From contig JAETTD010000002.1 of the NCBI GenBank assembly GCA_021769295.1, forward strand, positions 62,001 to 126,000: a DNA stretch of 64,000 nucleotides, read 5' to 3'. Both the position numbers and the translations under genes were made by a program. Shown piece by piece: positions 8,413 to 15,954 of the stretch; the first letter of the stretch is position 1, and every line of letters begins with the position of its first letter. The stretch is from Bacillota bacterium. GTDB lineage: Bacteria; Bacillota; Clostridia; Peptostreptococcales; Anaerovoracaceae. Below the pieces are notes generated by a model that saw only the letters and a list, made by a program, of their open reading frames with translations, was not told where the DNA came from and did not search any database.

Positions 8413-8456
8413 ATTATATATTTTCCATTTACATTAGTAAAACAAATGTTTATAAT
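8413..8456. promoter_or_regulatory. divergent overlapping promoters of azlC and the LysR regulator
   Basis: For the regulator (+): TTTACA 8428-8433 and TATAAT 8451-8456, spacer 17. For azlC (-): TTTACT 8436-8441 and TATAAT 8413-8418, spacer 17. The two -35 regions overlap, the usual layout when a LysR protein controls both itself and its divergent target. Confidence 0.7.
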
Positions 8457-8488
8457 GATGTCATAAGAAAAATTGATGAGGTTGGATT

Positions 8489-9376
8489 ATGATTTCGAGG
8501 TACGAAATATTCTGCGAAGTAATAGAAAAAGGCAGCTTTACCAAGGTCGCCCAAAATCTGGGCTATTCGCAAAGCGCAGTAAGTCAGGCTGTTAAAACCT
8601 TAGAGGACGAAATCGGCGTAACTCTGATTGACAGGAGAAAAGACGGAATCAGCCTGACACCTGACGGCGCCGAATACTTTCCCTATCTCAGGGCCATATA
8701 TTCAGCCGAAAAAGCTTTAAACCAAAAGCGCAGCGAAATGAAAGGCTTAGAAAACAGCATAATACGCATAGGAACTTTCACCAGCGTCAGCCGCAACATC
8801 CTTCCTCCCCTGATGAAATCCTTCAAAGATATTTATCCTGACGTGACTTTCGTGCTCAGGCAGGGAGAATACACCAGTATATGCAAGTGGATACAGGAGC
8901 AGAGCATAGATTTCGGATTTGTAAACATAGCCGCAGTATCAGATGTTCAGACCACCACCCTTTACGAGGATAAAATGCTTGCTGTACTGCCAAAGGGCCA
9001 CAGCCTTTCAGATAAAAAGAATTTGAGTCTGAGAGACTTGACATCAGAGCCTTTTATATTGCTTGATGAAGGCTCATACAACACGACCCTTACAGCTTTT
9101 AAAACAGGCCGCCTGTCTCCCCGCATCGCCTACGAAGTTTACGATGACTATACCATACTGGCCATGATAAAACAGAATCTGGGCATTTCCTTAATGTACG
9201 AAGGTGTTCTCAAAGGTTTTGAGGAAGATTTTGATATAAGGCATATAAAGGAAGCGCCGAAAAGAGTCGTCGCCCTCGCCTGCCGTAATAAGGACACCAT
9301 GCCCTACGCTTCCAAAGCTTTCGCCGATTACATTATAGACTGCTGCAAAGAATTGAAGCAGCCTGAAAGCTTATAA
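8489..9376 (+). CDS. LysR family transcriptional regulator
   Basis: The 295-aa protein has an N-terminal winged HTH (FTKVAQNLGYSQSAVSQAVK, about residues 17-36) and a periplasmic-binding-protein-like effector domain from about residue 90. It is transcribed divergently from azlCD with overlapping promoters, so regulation of branched-chain amino acid export is a reasonable inference. The effector is unknown. Confidence 0.92.
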   Translation: MISRYEIFCEVIEKGSFTKVAQNLGYSQSAVSQAVKTLEDEIGVTLIDRRKDGISLTPDGAEYFPYLRAIYSAEKALNQKRSEMKGLENSIIRIGTFTSVSRNILPPLMKSFKDIYPDVTFVLRQGEYTSICKWIQEQSIDFGFVNIAAVSDVQTTTLYEDKMLAVLPKGHSLSDKKNLSLRDLTSEPFILLDEGSYNTTLTAFKTGRLSPRIAYEVYDDYTILAMIKQNLGISLMYEGVLKGFEEDFDIRHIKEAPKRVVALACRNKDTMPYASKAFADYIIDCCKELKQPESL

Positions 9377-9455
9377 AATTCATAAAAAAATTAAAACTGT
9401 CTCATTGCATAGGCAAAAATACAGCATTATAATTCCCTGTAAGGAGGTTTGAGAT

Positions 9456-9935
9456 ATGGCTAACGAAGATAAAAAAGATTTTAACGCAATGCTTCACAAA
9501 GAAACAGACATGCCCAAGATTCAGATTATCACCGACAAGGCGTCCATCGAAAAATACGGCGGAGACAGAATGTACTTTGCGCCTCCTGTGGATTACGATA
9601 AGGTGATGAAGCAGGTTCCCTCAGGAAAGGTAATCACGGTAGGAAAAATCAGAGAATACTTTGCCAAAGCAAATAATGCTGACTTTACTGAACCCATTAC
9701 GGCCGGGATTTTCGTATCCATTGCAGCCTGGGCAAGTTATCAGCGTTTTGACGATGAAACCCCTTACTGGAGGACGCTAAAGGCCAAAGGCGAACTTAAT
9801 CCCAAGTACCCCGGCGGAGTTAAGGCTCAGAAAGAAAAGCTGGAAGCCGAAGGCCATACGGTCATCCAAAGAGGCCGGAAAAACATAAGATATTTTGTAA
9901 AGGATTATGAAACCGCTCTGTTTGAGCTTTTATGA
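9456..9935 (+). CDS. alkyltransferase-like (ATL/MGMT-fold) protein lacking the acceptor Cys
   Basis: The 159-aa protein matches the C-terminal fold of O6-alkylguanine-DNA alkyltransferases (VPSGKVITVGKIREYFAKAN; ETPYWRTLKAKGELNPKYPG), including the helix-turn-helix. The PCHR active site is absent; its place has PYWR. ATL proteins of this type bind O6-alkylguanine without transferring the alkyl group and pass lesions to nucleotide excision repair. The first 45 residues are specific to this subgroup. A genuine Ogt with PCHR is at 27887-28414. AGGAGG precedes the ATG. The PhzF gene follows 27 bp later. Confidence 0.75.
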   Translation: MANEDKKDFNAMLHKETDMPKIQIITDKASIEKYGGDRMYFAPPVDYDKVMKQVPSGKVITVGKIREYFAKANNADFTEPITAGIFVSIAAWASYQRFDDETPYWRTLKAKGELNPKYPGGVKAQKEKLEAEGHTVIQRGRKNIRYFVKDYETALFELL

Positions 9936-9962
9936 TAATTTAATTTCAGGAGGAAACAGAAA

Positions 9963-10706
9963 ATGAAACTAAAGCAATACGTTGTCGACGCCTTTACGGA
10001 CAGTGTGTTCAAAGGAAACCCGGCAGCCGTCTGCGTTCTGCCGGAATGGCTTCCCGATACTCTTATGCAGGATATAGCCAAAGAAAACAATCTTTCGGAA
10101 ACCGCATTTACCGTAAAGAACGGCGAAGAATACGAACTACGCTGGTTTACGCCGGGCGGTGAAATTGATTTATGCGGCCACGCCACCTTAGGTACGGCAT
10201 ACGTTTTAATGAGCTTTTATGAACCGAATTGCAGCCGGATTTCTTTTCAAACCAAGAGCGGCCGGCTTGTGGTTAAGAAAGTAAATGACTTATACGAAAT
10301 GGATATGCCGGCTTATTCTCTTACCCGGGTTCCTGTCACGGATGAAATGGAGCAGACCATCGGCTTTCGCCCGCTTGAAGCATGGATGGGCCGGGATCTG
10401 GTTTGCGTAATGGAGAACGAACAGCAGGTCATTCAGGCCTCCCCTGATGATGAAAATCTGAAAGAACTGGACGGCCTTTTGCTTCAGCTTACAGCAAAAG
10501 GCACGGACTACGATTGCGTTACCAGAACTTTGGGCCATTGCCATGTCGTTCCTCTCTGGGCTCAAAAGCTTCAAAAGAGCGACCTGATTGCATTTCAGGC
10601 TTCCAAGAGAAGCGGAGTCCTCTATTGTCACATGGACAATGACCGGGTAATATTGGCCGGCAAAGCTGCCCTCTATTCAAAGGCAGAAATCTATGTGCCT
10701 GAATAG
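9963..10706 (+). CDS. PhzF family isomerase-like protein with an internal deletion
   Basis: The 247-aa product has the first half of a PhzF/YddE fold: DAFTDSVFKGNPAAVCVLPE, NLSETAFT with the catalytic Glu, and FTPGGEIDLCGHATLGTA. In the second half the text runs DYDCVTRTLGHCHVVPLW. In the family this passage has about 16 more residues between the Arg and the HC, including the EDPV(T/C)GSAH loop that lines the active site. The frame stays open, so the deletion is in-frame. Family length is usually 260-300 aa. The fold may survive, but activity is doubtful. It lies 27 bp after the ATL gene and upstream of the phosphatase. Confidence 0.8.
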   Translation: MKLKQYVVDAFTDSVFKGNPAAVCVLPEWLPDTLMQDIAKENNLSETAFTVKNGEEYELRWFTPGGEIDLCGHATLGTAYVLMSFYEPNCSRISFQTKSGRLVVKKVNDLYEMDMPAYSLTRVPVTDEMEQTIGFRPLEAWMGRDLVCVMENEQQVIQASPDDENLKELDGLLLQLTAKGTDYDCVTRTLGHCHVVPLWAQKLQKSDLIAFQASKRSGVLYCHMDNDRVILAGKAALYSKAEIYVPE

Positions 10707-10740
10707 TCAAAGCCATAGACTTAGGAAAGGATACGTTAAG

Positions 10741-11205
10741 ATGATAAAAGTACTGTTCGTGTGTCACGGCAATATATGCCGCTCCCCTATGGCGGAGTTT
10801 GTTTTTAAAGATATGGTCGGCAAGGAAGGCCTTTCCCATAAATTTGAAATAGCCTCCGCCGCCACAAGCAGAGAAGAAATCGGAAACCCTGTTCACCACG
10901 GCACCAGAAACAAGCTTGCCCCTCTGGGCATCTCCGTTGCCGGAAAAACCGCGGTTCAGATTACAAAAAAAGATTACGACCATTACGATTACATCCTCGT
11001 AATGGACGAAAACAACAGGCGTAATCTAAACCGCCTTTTAGGCCGCCCTTCCCTGTCTAAAGTTCACGGACTTCTGGATTTCAGCCGCAATCCACGCAGC
11101 ATTGCGGACCCTTGGTATACAGGTAATTTTGACGTTACATACGACGATATAGTTGAAGGCTGCCGGTCTTTTCTGGCTTGGCTCAAAGAACAAGGTGAAG
11201 TATAA
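10741..11205 (+). CDS. low-molecular-weight protein tyrosine phosphatase family
   Basis: The 154-aa enzyme has the P-loop CHGNICRSP (C-x5-R-S) at residues 8-16 and the general-acid motif DPW near residue 122. The family dephosphorylates phosphotyrosine, or phosphoarginine in YwlE-type members; which one applies cannot be told here. ATG 10741 has AGGAAAGG upstream. The stop overlaps the next start by one base (TAATG), so translation is coupled to the GIY-YIG gene. Confidence 0.93.
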   Translation: MIKVLFVCHGNICRSPMAEFVFKDMVGKEGLSHKFEIASAATSREEIGNPVHHGTRNKLAPLGISVAGKTAVQITKKDYDHYDYILVMDENNRRNLNRLLGRPSLSKVHGLLDFSRNPRSIADPWYTGNFDVTYDDIVEGCRSFLAWLKEQGEV

Positions 11206-11513
11206 TGTACTACACATATATGTTGAGATGTGAGGACGGCTCACTTTACACCGGCATAACCACCGACTTGGACAGGCGCTTTAAAGAGCACCTGTCAGGC
11301 GGTAAGGCCGGCGCCAAATACACTAAGAGCCGCAAGGCAGTAAAAATAGAGGCTTCTTGGGCTTCCGTCAGCAGGTCAGCCGCCTCCAAACTGGAATATG
11401 CCCTGAAACGTTTATCAAAATCAGAGAAAGAGCTCCTTGCCAGGGAGCCTGAAAAACTTTCTTCTGTTTTAGATGATAAACTTGATTGCAATCTTTACGA
11501 AACTGTTGTATAA
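11205..11513 (+). CDS. GIY-YIG domain protein (YhbQ/UPF0213 type)
   Basis: The 102-aa product is a single GIY-YIG nuclease-like domain: YTYMLRCEDGSLYTGITTDLDRRFKEH, where Y-T-Y and Y-T-G stand for the two motif parts and the Arg is in place. Such stand-alone small proteins are common in Firmicutes and of uncertain role in DNA processing. Translationally coupled to the preceding phosphatase gene. Confidence 0.88.
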   Translation: MYYTYMLRCEDGSLYTGITTDLDRRFKEHLSGGKAGAKYTKSRKAVKIEASWASVSRSAASKLEYALKRLSKSEKELLAREPEKLSSVLDDKLDCNLYETVV

Positions 11514-11549
11514 TACTTTCGTTGCCGCAGTGCAAAGCGCGGCACTCCT

Positions 11550-11624
11550 GCTGGTGTGGCTCAATGGTAGAGCACTTCATTCGTAATGAAGGGGTTGGGG
11601 GTTCGATTCCCTTCACCAGCTCCA
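11550..11624 (+). tRNA. tRNA-Thr (anticodon CGT)
   Basis: A cloverleaf folds from the sequence: acceptor GCTGGTG/CACCAGC, D stem GCTC/GAGC, anticodon stem CTTCA/TGAAG with loop TTCGTAA (anticodon CGT, reading ACG), and T loop TTCGATT. The CCA end is encoded (11622-11624). It starts 36 bp after the GIY-YIG stop and is followed by a terminator. Confidence 0.96.
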
Positions 11625-11633
11625 ATCGACTTT

Positions 11634-11667
11634 ATCTTCGGACTTTCACAAGTCCGAAGATTTTTTT
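11634..11667 (+). terminator. terminator after tRNA-Thr
   Basis: ATCTTCGGACTT and AAGTCCGAAGAT pair perfectly over 12 bp, with a 4-nt loop and seven Ts after it. Confidence 0.93.
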
Positions 11668-11730
11668 ATGCCGAAACGTTGAAACGCCTGAGACAGTCCG
11701 GTCGCACTAAAGCCGGAAAGACCCGCCTCC

Positions 11731-11910
11731 GGGCAACATAATTTCGGCGGGTCTTAACATTATTTCGTGAATTCACTAAAACATTGTAACCGGGATAACA
11801 TGGTTTCAAAAAAAGATAACCTTTTTTCGTGAATTCACAGAATCGTTGTAGCTCCGCTAACATAATCCGGGAAACCCTTAACATTATTTCGTGAATTCAC
11901 CAAAACGTGT
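11731..11910 (+). repeat. family-3 array: GTGAATTCAC palindromes at exact 62-bp steps (3 copies)
   Basis: The perfect palindrome GTGAATTCAC occurs at 11767, 11829 and 11891, each 62 bp apart. It lies within a longer imperfect dyad (AACATTATTTC before it, AAAACGTTG-like after it). The rest of each 62-bp unit is diverged but related (GACAACATAA-like, then TTCGG). A second array of the same spacing lies at 23595-23728. Both arrays are followed by a related ~120-bp segment ending in a TATAAT box before a gene. Confidence 0.85.
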
Positions 11911-11953
11911 CTCCCCTCACCCACCGGCTAAATTTAAATTTACGTTCAACGTC

Positions 11954-11982
11954 TATCATTAGAAGCAAAAGTTTGATATAAT
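11954..11982 (+). promoter_or_regulatory. candidate promoter downstream of family-3 array
   Basis: TATAAT at 11977-11982 has a weak -35. The surrounding text (CTATCATT, then TTTGATATAAT, then GATAAAT) recurs at 23791-23833 downstream of the other three-copy array. This suggests the array and promoter were duplicated as one unit. Confidence 0.4.
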
Positions 11983-12026
11983 TTACCCAGCGATAAATAG
12001 GGATTTGTAGAAAAGGTATAAAAATT

Positions 12027-12421
12027 ATGAAAAGAATACCAAATGAAGAATGTGCATCTATATGTGGATTGTTTTGTGGAGCATGTCCAGCTTTTCCGGA
12101 AGAGTATCATGGCTGTTTTTCTGACTTTGTTCGTGATGCGTGTAAAAATTGTGTTACACATGGTTTTTAGAATGTGCAAAAAATCATAATGTTAAGCGTT
12201 GCTATGAATGTGCTAAATTTCCTTGTAACAAATTAAAGGAATTTAGCACTAAACCTGTTATAAATGGAATTTGCAATCATGCAAATGTAATTCCAGATTC
12301 TTTGAGAATGAAGCAAGTGGGAGTTTCACAATGGATTAATGAAAAAATATCTGAACACAAATGTCCTAAATGTGGAGAATTGATAAATTGGTATGAAATG
12401 AAAACTCATACTTGTAAATAA
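12027..12421 (+). pseudogene. DUF3795-like Cys-rich protein with a one-base frameshift
   Basis: From ATG 12027 the frame encodes a zinc-ligand pattern (CASICGLFCGACPAF...CHGC...CKNC) and stops at TAG 12168-12170. The homologous continuation FLECAKNHNVKRCYECAKFPC runs in another frame to 12421 and ends with a CPKCGELINWYEMKTHTC zinc knuckle. One missing T in the T5 run at 12164-12168 would join the two into a ~131-aa protein of the DUF3795 type. The region is clearly more AT-rich than the flanking core genes. It could be real decay, a phase-variable tract or a sequencing error. Confidence 0.75.
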
Positions 12422-12539
12422 GAGCGCAAGAAATAGTAATTTGTTGCTATGCTACGATAAATAGCATAAATGTAAAGTATTGTTGCTGTTATTTATAGTC
12501 TTTGAATTATAAAATTGATGTCAGAAAGGAGTGATACCT

Positions 12540-13115
12540 ATGACATTAGGTCAAAAACTAAAAGAGATAAGAAAAAGATTTGGCTTATCTCAAGAACAAC
12601 TTGCTGAAATAATGAATGTTTCAAGACAAGCTATAACTAAATGGGAAAATGATAGTGGAATTCCAGATATAAGTAATTTACAGGAACTTTCAAAGGTATT
12701 TGGTATAACAATAGATTATTTATTAAATGATGAAAATCAATTACCAGCTTTATCAATGAAAAAACAACTTGATAAGGATAAATATAAAAGTAAGGTTTCT
12801 TCGTATGAAGCAATACTAAAGGAATACTATCCTGCACCATGGGAAGTTTATATTTTAACAAGAGATAAAAAAATGAGTAAACTAGAAGCAACTTTTGACT
12901 TTTTAGTTGGAGCAGGTACAGTAGAGTTGGCAGATGCTTTAAATGATATGTCTCCATATTACTTAGTAACAAAAGATAATTTAAAACTTTTAGTAAATAT
13001 AAAAGATTGGATATTAGAAGTAATAGAATTACCGTGCGATACAAATGAGAAAAAATTTAGTTATGAAAAAAATAAGTTTATAAATCGTGGTAGGTTAAAA
13101 TATAAGAACAAATAG
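12540..13115 (+). CDS. XRE family transcriptional regulator
   Basis: The 191-aa protein starts with an XRE HTH (LGQKLKEIRKRFGLSQEQLA..., ...SRQAITKWENDSGIPD) in residues 3-60. The C-terminal ~120 residues contain no domain I recognise. ATG 12540 follows AAAGGAG. The gene is AT-rich like its frameshifted neighbour and ends in a good terminator, consistent with horizontal acquisition. Target genes are unknown. Confidence 0.88.
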   Translation: MTLGQKLKEIRKRFGLSQEQLAEIMNVSRQAITKWENDSGIPDISNLQELSKVFGITIDYLLNDENQLPALSMKKQLDKDKYKSKVSSYEAILKEYYPAPWEVYILTRDKKMSKLEATFDFLVGAGTVELADALNDMSPYYLVTKDNLKLLVNIKDWILEVIELPCDTNEKKFSYEKNKFINRGRLKYKNK

Positions 13116-13135
13116 TAACTAAATTACAATTTATA

Positions 13136-13165
13136 GAGCAGATCGTATTTACGATTTGTTCTTTT
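13136..13165 (+). terminator. terminator after the XRE gene
   Basis: GAGCAGATCGT and ACGATTTGTTC pair over 11 bp, with two G-T pairs and loop ATTT, followed by TTTT. Confidence 0.75.
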
Positions 13166-13218
13166 CTTGATATAACTAAAAAGAAATACAAGCAGTAATC
13201 TACAAAGGAGATTCAATC

Positions 13219-13809
13219 ATGAAACTGTTTAACAGAAAAAGCAAAGTGGAAACTGTCAATGACGAGATTTGCAATGTTGTCCTTCACTTAAATATGCGGC
13301 TAATGCCTAATGATAGAGGCGCTTTATTTGAAGACCCTATCGACGAAGTGCTGCACAAGCACAATATCGGTGAAGTCACAGGCGGAGGAACTCTGCTCTC
13401 AGAAGGTAAAATGCCGATATCATGCGATATTGACTTTAGCATTAAAAAAGAGCAGATTGATAATTTTATTTCATTCTTAAAAAATGTCGGCATCGACACT
13501 ATGGCAAAAGGCAGTTACGTAGAATATGACGGCCAAAAGGACGAAGTCGGAAATTTAGAAGGACTAAGTTTAATTCTTGACGGCACCGGCTTAGATGAAA
13601 ATGTATATAAAGAAAATGACGTAAATGATGTTATTGCCGAGATAGATAATCTGATAGAAGAAAAAGGTCAATATCACAGTTACTACATTGGCGAAAAGAA
13701 TACAAATTTGTACTTTTACGGCAATTCCTTTGACGAAATGAAAGAGATTATATCTGATTATACAAAAACATCACCATTATGTGAGAATAGTATAATTGAA
13801 CAGATATAA
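13219..13809 (+). CDS. hypothetical soluble protein, 196 aa
   Basis: I do not recognise the family. The product is acidic, without a signal peptide or membrane segment. It has a Gly-rich turn (GEVTGGGTLLSEGKM, about residues 54-68) followed by mixed alpha/beta text. AAAGGAG lies 10 nt before ATG 13219. It opens a run of small same-strand genes with no defined functions (13.2-15.3 kb). Small acidic proteins in such cassettes are sometimes toxin immunity proteins, but no toxin is visible, so that is speculation. Confidence 0.65.
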   Translation: MKLFNRKSKVETVNDEICNVVLHLNMRLMPNDRGALFEDPIDEVLHKHNIGEVTGGGTLLSEGKMPISCDIDFSIKKEQIDNFISFLKNVGIDTMAKGSYVEYDGQKDEVGNLEGLSLILDGTGLDENVYKENDVNDVIAEIDNLIEEKGQYHSYYIGEKNTNLYFYGNSFDEMKEIISDYTKTSPLCENSIIEQI

Positions 13810-13846
13810 CCGGTACAAATTACAACTTCGAAAGGGAGCTGAGATT

Positions 13847-14014
13847 ATGGATAATAAAAAAGACGTTGTCAGTAAAAGTGTGAAATCCGGAATAACCTTT
13901 GGCAGTGCATTGGCAATGGTAATAAGTTATGTAAATTGGCATTCAGTTGGCTGGGCTATCGTTCATGGACTGATGAGCTGGGTGTATGTCATTTATTATG
14001 TAATCAGGTATTAA
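13847..14014 (+). CDS. small membrane protein, 55 aa
   Basis: From ATG 13847 (AAAGGGAGC upstream) the product has a charged N-terminus (MDNKKDVVSKSVKSG) and two short hydrophobic stretches (ITFGSALAMVISYV and WAIVHGLMSWVYVIYYVI). It resembles the small Firmicutes membrane proteins found next to immunity-like genes, but I cannot name it. A leader text ATTACAACTTCGAAAGG, seen before other small genes here, precedes it. Confidence 0.6.
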   Translation: MDNKKDVVSKSVKSGITFGSALAMVISYVNWHSVGWAIVHGLMSWVYVIYYVIRY

Positions 14015-14041
14015 ACCACAACTTCACGAGGTGCCGGTATC

Positions 14042-14461
14042 ATGAAATTGTTGGATTATACGGGAAAACTAAACAGTCATAGCGAATATCTGCAAGTGAT
14101 GAAATGTTTAGAAAACAAATGCAAATATATAGACTACATCTTGGTTGACGAGGATGAGAAAGAGTTTATAGAACGGTTTGAAAACCTTGTCATATCAGTG
14201 AAACTTACAAACAGATGGTGGGGAACGAAATCCGGCGGAAGAAGCAAGATATATAAACTAAAAGCATCTAAAGAAGTGTTCAAATACCTAAGGCAATTTG
14301 AAACTTTTTGTAAATATTTTGTTTCGGACAAAGGAGATTTTGCAGAAGAAACCGACTTTGGAATAAATGATATTGCCTTTTTTGATGACAAAGAAATGCC
14401 CCTGCTGTTTACAACAACCCATGAAGGATATATCATGATCAGGGAAGATTTGATAAAATAA
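14042..14461 (+). CDS. hypothetical protein, 139 aa
   Basis: Soluble alpha/beta protein with no motif I recognise; WWGTKSGGRSKIYKLKASKE near the middle is its most distinctive stretch. The start ATG 14042 follows CACAACTTCACGAGGTG, related to the leader before 13847. It lies 27 bp after the small membrane protein and is likely cotranscribed with it. Confidence 0.62.
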   Translation: MKLLDYTGKLNSHSEYLQVMKCLENKCKYIDYILVDEDEKEFIERFENLVISVKLTNRWWGTKSGGRSKIYKLKASKEVFKYLRQFETFCKYFVSDKGDFAEETDFGINDIAFFDDKEMPLLFTTTHEGYIMIREDLIK

Positions 14462-14549
14462 ATCAGCATTTTATAAATAAATTAAACCACTGGTATGTGT
14501 GATTCATTAAGCTAAAATGATAAAATTATTCTCGAAACGAGGGATAATT

Positions 14550-15056
14550 ATGAATCAGGAAAAAATAGGGAAATTTATATCAGAAAGAAGAAAAGATAAA
14601 AAAATAACTCAAGCACAATTAGCAGAAAAGTTGGGAGTAAGTACCAACGCCGTCAGTAAATGGGAACGTGGCTTATGCTTAATGGATATGTCTTTATTGA
14701 AACCTTTAAGCGAAATATTAGAAGTCAGTGTAAACGAAATACTGTCCGGAGAGAAAATAGATAGTGAAGATATCGAAAAAAAGAGCGAAGAAAATATTGT
14801 AAAACTAACGGAACTGATAAATTTAAAAACGATGAGATACGGTATCATCGGAATGGCAATATTTTTTATTATATTAGTAATTATTTCTCTGTTTAAAGAA
14901 ACGTCGCCTGCAGCATTAGTCAGCATGTTATGCGCATATAACTCCGTAACCTTTTTAAGCAGATATAAAATAGGACGTGATAAAATCGATTTAATTTCCG
15001 GTATCTTGTTTTTTATAGCTGTTATTTGCAATACTTTTTCATTTGTAATATCTTGA
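14550..15056 (+). CDS. XRE family regulator with C-terminal membrane segments
   Basis: From ATG 14550 the product has 168 aa. Residues 5-60 are an XRE HTH (ITQAQLAEKLGVSTNAVSKW). After a charged linker come two or three hydrophobic segments (GIIGMAIFFIILVIISLF; LISGILFFIAVICNTFSF). Membrane-anchored XRE regulators of this kind usually sit with small membrane proteins, as here (15089-15334 follows 32 bp later). Signal and targets are unknown. Confidence 0.83.
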   Translation: MNQEKIGKFISERRKDKKITQAQLAEKLGVSTNAVSKWERGLCLMDMSLLKPLSEILEVSVNEILSGEKIDSEDIEKKSEENIVKLTELINLKTMRYGIIGMAIFFIILVIISLFKETSPAALVSMLCAYNSVTFLSRYKIGRDKIDLISGILFFIAVICNTFSFVIS

Positions 15057-15088
15057 TAAATTGCAATTTTATACAGGAGACAACTTTT

Positions 15089-15334
15089 ATGAGCAGTAAA
15101 TTCACCAAAGAAGAAAGAAAAAAATTTATGTTGAAAAAGCATATCAAGGACCACCTGTTTGAGTACATTTTAGACATAATAGGCCCTGTGCTGTTGACCC
15201 TACTTGTGCTCCATTTGTGCAAGGCGCAGGATTGCATATACGGTATCCTTTTGGCTCTGGCATATTCAGTGGGAAAAGTGTCCTATAACATACATTATTA
15301 CAAAAAAGAGTTTCTCGACATGGATATCAAATAA
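15089..15334 (+). CDS. small membrane protein, 81 aa
   Basis: From ATG 15089 (CAGGAG upstream) the product begins with a basic segment (KEERKKFMLKKHIKDH) followed by two hydrophobic helices (LDIIGPVLLTLLVLHL; IYGILLALAYSVGKV). It follows the membrane-anchored XRE gene by 32 bp and ends at a strong terminator, so the two form a likely operon. Function is unknown. Confidence 0.65.
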   Translation: MSSKFTKEERKKFMLKKHIKDHLFEYILDIIGPVLLTLLVLHLCKAQDCIYGILLALAYSVGKVSYNIHYYKKEFLDMDIK

Positions 15335-15352
15335 AGATTAAATAAAGACCCG

Positions 15353-15388
15353 CACGGGAGCAGACCCCCCTTCTGCTCCCGTGTTTTT
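15353..15388 (+). terminator. terminator closing the 13.2-15.3 kb gene run
   Basis: CACGGGAGCAG and CTGCTCCCGTG pair perfectly over 11 bp, with a C-rich loop and TTTTT after it. The transposon-like element at 15394 begins just after the T-run. Confidence 0.93.
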
Positions 15389-15469
15389 CTTTTGGTTCTA
15401 TGTCAAATGTTGGGTGGGCGAAAGTAAATTGCCTGTCTCAGCATTGTTTTGCTACGGCCATAGCTGTAG

Positions 15470-15726
15470 CGTTGGCTTTTTGCGAGGCCGACGCTCAAAA
15501 AGCCAACATTTATTCCAGTAACTGTAAATTCAGGACGATTTCCGGGGCCTCTGTTGGCTTTTTGAGCTCCTTACCCAGAATTGGCCTACAAAAAACCTTA
15601 AAACTGTAGGCCAATTTTCTATTTCAATGAAAAACAGCCAACGTCGATGCCTTTCGACGCAGTGCCGCCAGGCATTATGTAAACCTATGTTGGCTAAATT
15701 TTGAGTTTTTCAAGATTCCGCCAACA
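15470..15726 (+). repeat. family-1 four-palindrome repeat (complete, plus orientation)
   Basis: Segments of exactly 39 bp at 15470-15508, 15552-15590, 15605-15643 and 15688-15726, separated by 43, 14 and 44 bp. P1 is a hairpin (GTTGGCTTTTTG/CAAAAAGCCAAC). P2 and P3 pair with each other: outer TGTTGGCTTTTT with GAAAAACAGCCAACG, inner ATTGGCCTACA with TGTAGGCCAAT. Total 257 bp, identical in length to the copy at 38292-38548. Confidence 0.88.
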
Positions 15727-15780
15727 TTATTTACAATAATTGTAAGCTTATCATTAGGTGTTCTTCCACTTTCTCCTATA

Positions 15781-15954
15781 TGTTGTCGCCATGGCTGAAA
15801 TCCGGAAATCTGCCAACAGTTTTGGATAGAAAAATGTTGGCAATTTTTACTTATTTTTAAAAAGTGGCAATATCGACATTTTTCGACACGGAAAATCCAT
15901 GTGATTCATTGAATTTTGTTGGCAGATTCCGGCTTATTAAAAATTTTGCCAACA
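15781..15954 (+). repeat. family-1 repeat, second overlapping copy
   Basis: 38-bp segments at 15781-15818, 15835-15872 and 15917-15954, with gaps of 16 and 44 bp. P4 of the preceding copy seems to act as its P1, linked by a 54-bp gap that contains ATTTACAATAATTGTAAGC, related to the TTACATTAAATGTAA palindrome of other copies. This is the TGTTGGCAGA/TTGCCAACA sequence subtype. Confidence 0.8.

Noticed and set aside
11731..11910. CRISPR array
   Set aside because: The 62-bp step is regular, but the repeated core is short and palindromic, the text between is related from unit to unit, and the same inter-unit text recurs in the second array. No cas genes are present.
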